A stretch of 16,290 nucleotides of DNA, taken from an uncultured Olsenella sp. (GTDB lineage: Bacteria > Actinomycetota > Coriobacteriia > Coriobacteriales > Atopobiaceae). The notes beneath the pieces are model-generated. The model did no database searches. It was given only the letters and a program-made list of their open reading frames with translations, and was not told where the DNA came from. A program made the translations under genes and the position numbers. Shown here in pieces: positions 14,351-16,290 of the stretch. Each line of letters starts with the position of its first letter. Positions within the stretch are counted from its first letter, which is position 1. The DNA lies in contig CAMXZR010000031.1 of NCBI GenBank assembly GCA_947253595.1, positions 1 through 16,290 on the forward strand. The letters run 5' to 3'.

Positions 14351-15748
14351 CTACTCCTCTTTCCCAAGTCTCTCCCAGTACTGGTTCGCCCAGCCCTCCT
14401 GAACGTACTGCTTCGAGCGTTCCAGCGAGAGGGCTCCCGCCGGGACGTCTCTGGTGATGCACGAACTAGCGCCGATGAGCGCGTTGTCGCCAATGGTGAC
14501 GGGAGCCACCATCATGGTGTCGGAGCCCACGAAGACGTGGTCGCCGATCTGGGTGCGGCTCTTGTGCTTGCCGTCGTAGTTGCAGGTGATGGAGCCGCCA
14601 CCTATATTGACGTCGCGGCCCAGGGTGGCGTCGCCGATGTATGAGAGGTGCGGAACCTTGGAGTTCTCGCCCACCTCGGAGCCCTTGATCTCCACGTGTG
14701 TGCCGGCCTTGGCGCCCCTGTGGAAGCAGGCTCCACCGCGCAGGTAGGCGCGTGGTCCGCACTTGACCTCGTCGTCGATCGCGGAATCCACGATGATCGT
14801 CTCGTCCACCAGGCAGCCATCGCCCACCCGCGCGTTGACGAGGCGGCTGTTGGGCCCCACGACGCAATTTGACCCCACGCTGGTCTTGCCCCAGACGAAG
14901 GTCTGGGGGAGGAGCTCCGTGTCTTGGCCGATGGTCGCCTCGGGGCCCACCCAGACCTGATCGGGGTCCAGCATGGTGACGCCCGCCGCCATGAGGCCCT
15001 CGTTGATGCGGCGCTGCATGATCTTGGTCACGGCAGCGAGCTGGGAGCGGCTATTGACGCCCAGGAGCTCGCCGGCGTCGTCGCAGTGCACGGCGCTCAC
15101 GGGCTCGCCCATGACGGCATAGATGCCCACCATGTCGGTTATGTAGTACTCGCCCTGGATGTTGTCGCTGCCGATTTTGTCCAGGTTCTGGGTCAGGCGA
15201 CGGCCGCAGAAGCAGTAGAGGCCCGAGTTGCACTCCCTGAGCCCCTCGCGCTGCTCGGGTGTGCAGTCCTTGTGCTCGATGATGGCTTTGACCTGACCAT
15301 CCTCGTTCAGGATGCGCCCATAGCCGGTGGGGTCGTCCGGCGTCATGGTGAGCACGGTGCAGGCGGCGTGCGTCTTGCGGGCGCGGTCGACGAGGGCCTG
15401 GATGGTCTGCGGGCGCACCAGCGGCGTGTCGCCGTACATCACGACGACGGGTCCCTCGAAGCCTCCCAGCGCGTCGCGCACCACGCGCACGGCGTGACCG
15501 GTGCCAAGGCGCTCGGCCTGCTCGACGAACTCCACGCGTTCGCCCAGCTCGTCGTGGGCGAAGTAGTCGCGCACCTCGTCGGCACCGTTGCCCACGACCA
15601 CGACGATGCGCTCGATCCCGGCCTTGCGGGCGGAGTCAGCGGCCCACCATATCATGGGGTGGTCGAGCATCTTGTGCATTACCTTGGGATGACGAGACTT
15701 CATGCGCGTTCCCTCGCCGGCGGCGAGGATGATCGCGGTTACGGGCAT
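14351..15748 (-). CDS. glmU: Bifunctional UDP-N-acetylglucosamine pyrophosphorylase / glucosamine-1-phosphate N-acetyltransferase
   Basis: 465 residues from the ATG at 15748-15746, with GGAGG six bases upstream; the frame extends 27 codons higher without conservation. GlmU makes UDP-GlcNAc, the precursor of peptidoglycan. The N-terminal uridylyltransferase has LAAGEGTRMKSRHPKVMHKM, GTGHAV and VMYGDTPLV. The C-terminal left-handed beta-helix shows hexapeptide repeats and the acetyltransferase block GGSITCNYDGKHKSRTQIGD and VGSDTMMVAPVTIGDNALIG. The central domain switch is near 230-250. It is the first gene of the glmU-prs operon. A TATGAT on the minus strand (15817-15812) may be its -10 box; no good -35 is seen. 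Confidence 0.96.
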   Translation of the reverse strand: MPVTAIILAAGEGTRMKSRHPKVMHKMLDHPMIWWAADSARKAGIERIVVVVGNGADEVRDYFAHDELGERVEFVEQAERLGTGHAVRVVRDALGGFEGPVVVMYGDTPLVRPQTIQALVDRARKTHAACTVLTMTPDDPTGYGRILNEDGQVKAIIEHKDCTPEQREGLRECNSGLYCFCGRRLTQNLDKIGSDNIQGEYYITDMVGIYAVMGEPVSAVHCDDAGELLGVNSRSQLAAVTKIMQRRINEGLMAAGVTMLDPDQVWVGPEATIGQDTELLPQTFVWGKTSVGSNCVVGPNSRLVNARVGDGCLVDETIIVDSAIDDEVKCGPRAYLRGGACFHRGAKAGTHVEIKGSEVGENSKVPHLSYIGDATLGRDVNIGGGSITCNYDGKHKSRTQIGDHVFVGSDTMMVAPVTIGDNALIGASSCITRDVPAGALSLERSKQYVQEGWANQYWERLGKEE

Positions 15749-15811
15749 GTATGGCCTCCAACGATGAACGGTCTCGGTTGTCGCCGCATCGCGGCAGAAC
15801 ACGGCAGTCTC

Positions 15812-15817
15812 ATCATA
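15812..15817 (-). promoter_or_regulatory. Candidate -10 box for glmU-prs
   Basis: TATGAT on the minus strand, 64-69 bp before the glmU start. The matching -35 position has no TTGACA-like sequence, so this is only a candidate. Confidence 0.3.
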
Positions 15818-15930
15818 ACGCGCTCGCACTGCCGGGGAGAAATGCCAGCCCGCAGGCGGTCGATTGCTCAGACGATGAACACATGAGCATGCGGGGCGGC
15901 GTGCTGCATGTTCCGGGCTGGTGCGGGTTT

Positions 15931-15977
15931 CGAGTTGGTGTGGGCTACGAGTTGGTGTGGGCTACGAGTTGGTGCGG
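15931..15977. repeat. 17-bp tandem repeat
   Basis: CGAGTTGGTGTGGGCTA occurs twice perfectly (15931-15947, 15948-15964) and a third, partial copy CGAGTTGGTGCGG follows (15965-15977). A looser related stretch (CTGGTGCGGGTTT) precedes the array. Confidence 0.85.
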
Positions 15978-16043
15978 ACCCGTGTCGCGACGGTCCTGTG
16001 TTGCGACGACGTTTGTGTGGGTGGCTGGGATGCCGTATCGAGC

Positions 16044-16095
16044 GAGATGTGGGCGTTTATCTCCCCTTGCTGAAGCTTGGAGCCGCCCACATCTC
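16044..16095. repeat. Perfect 12-bp inverted repeat
   Basis: GAGATGTGGGCG (16044-16055) and CGCCCACATCTC (16084-16095) are exact complements around a 28-nt loop. The right arm is also the start of the first 101-bp unit of the repeat that follows. Confidence 0.8.
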
Positions 16096-16290
16096 ACTTC
16101 CCGCGCGGCGACGTCGGAGTGGGTGCCCGCACGCCGTCCCAACCCCGAAGTGGGTGGTTTTCTCGCTCCTAGATAGTCCTGAACCGCCCACTTCTCCCCT
16201 CCCGCGCGGGAATGTCAAAGTGCGTGGCCGATCTGCCCTGGGAGCCCCGAAGTGGGTGGTTTGCCCGAACAAGGTGCGGCGAAGTGGGTG
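16083..16290. repeat. Two imperfect copies of an approximately 101-bp intergenic repeat unit
   Basis: Copy 1 starts at 16083 (CCGCCCACATCTC) and copy 2 at 16184 (CCGCCCACTTCTC). Each goes on through CCCGCGCGG and reaches CCGAAGTGGGTGGTTT about 62-63 bp later (16145 and 16247). Between copies GAAGTGGGTGGTT (16148-16160) can pair with AACCGCCCACTTC (16182-16194), one mismatch, 21-nt loop. A further GAAGTGGGTG closes the window, so the array probably continues beyond it. No gene is supported from 15749 to the end. Confidence 0.75.

Noticed and set aside
14924..15886. Plus-strand open frame opposite glmU
   Set aside because: Antisense shadow of glmU, with the same G+C-driven composition as the other shadows.
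1..16290. tRNA, rRNA or riboswitch
   Set aside because: No cloverleaf with a GTTCGA-type T-loop, no rRNA sequence and no known riboswitch core was recognised by eye; a covariance-model scan would settle it.

Overview
The window looks like chromosome from a high-GC Gram-positive of the class Coriobacteriia, probably a relative of Olsenella or Atopobium. The reasons are the strong G+C bias, actinobacterial gene order such as ecfT-truA and glmU-prs, an NfnAB-type transhydrogenase, and a one-lobed Ser/Thr kinase beside a zinc-ribbon membrane protein. This placement is inferred from protein character only, because no rRNA is present.

Left part (1-5479, all + strand): the tail of an ECF transporter T subunit, then truA, a membrane-anchored protein with a degenerate LCP-like domain, a family 2 glycosyltransferase, pyrE, and a membrane-anchored C39-like cysteine peptidase. 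Several of these suit cell-envelope work, but the gaps of 100-220 bp suggest more than one transcript.

Middle part: 5480-6187 separates convergent genes. It holds a degenerate 30-bp-period array in two inverted arms, followed by the hairpin terminator of the minus-strand nfnA-nfnB operon (6188-8430), which encodes the two subunits of a flavin-based NADH-dependent reduced ferredoxin:NADP+ oxidoreductase or a close relative. From 8715 to 11941 the region shows decay and rearrangement. C-terminal pieces of an iron-type ABC importer (binding protein on -, ATPase on +) are joined back to back. Intact pth (-) and pcp (+) follow. Then comes a remnant of a DUF979 transporter subunit fused to a second, dead pcp fragment. 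Last is a Ser/Thr kinase that stops right at the end of its catalytic domain.

Right part (minus strand): a zinc-ribbon/transmembrane/coiled-coil protein convergent with the kinase, then glmU-prs transcribed towards it, with the glmU stop directly touching the prs start and a terminator after prs. The last 540 bp carry no gene I can support. They hold a 17-bp tandem repeat and an approximately 101-bp repeat unit built from alternating AAGTGGG / CCCACTT inverted motifs.

No rRNA, tRNA, CRISPR array, insertion sequence or phage gene was recognised. The least explained structures are the 30-bp inverted-arm array (5620-6090), the rearranged ABC junction (about 8966-8972) and the right-end hairpin repeat.
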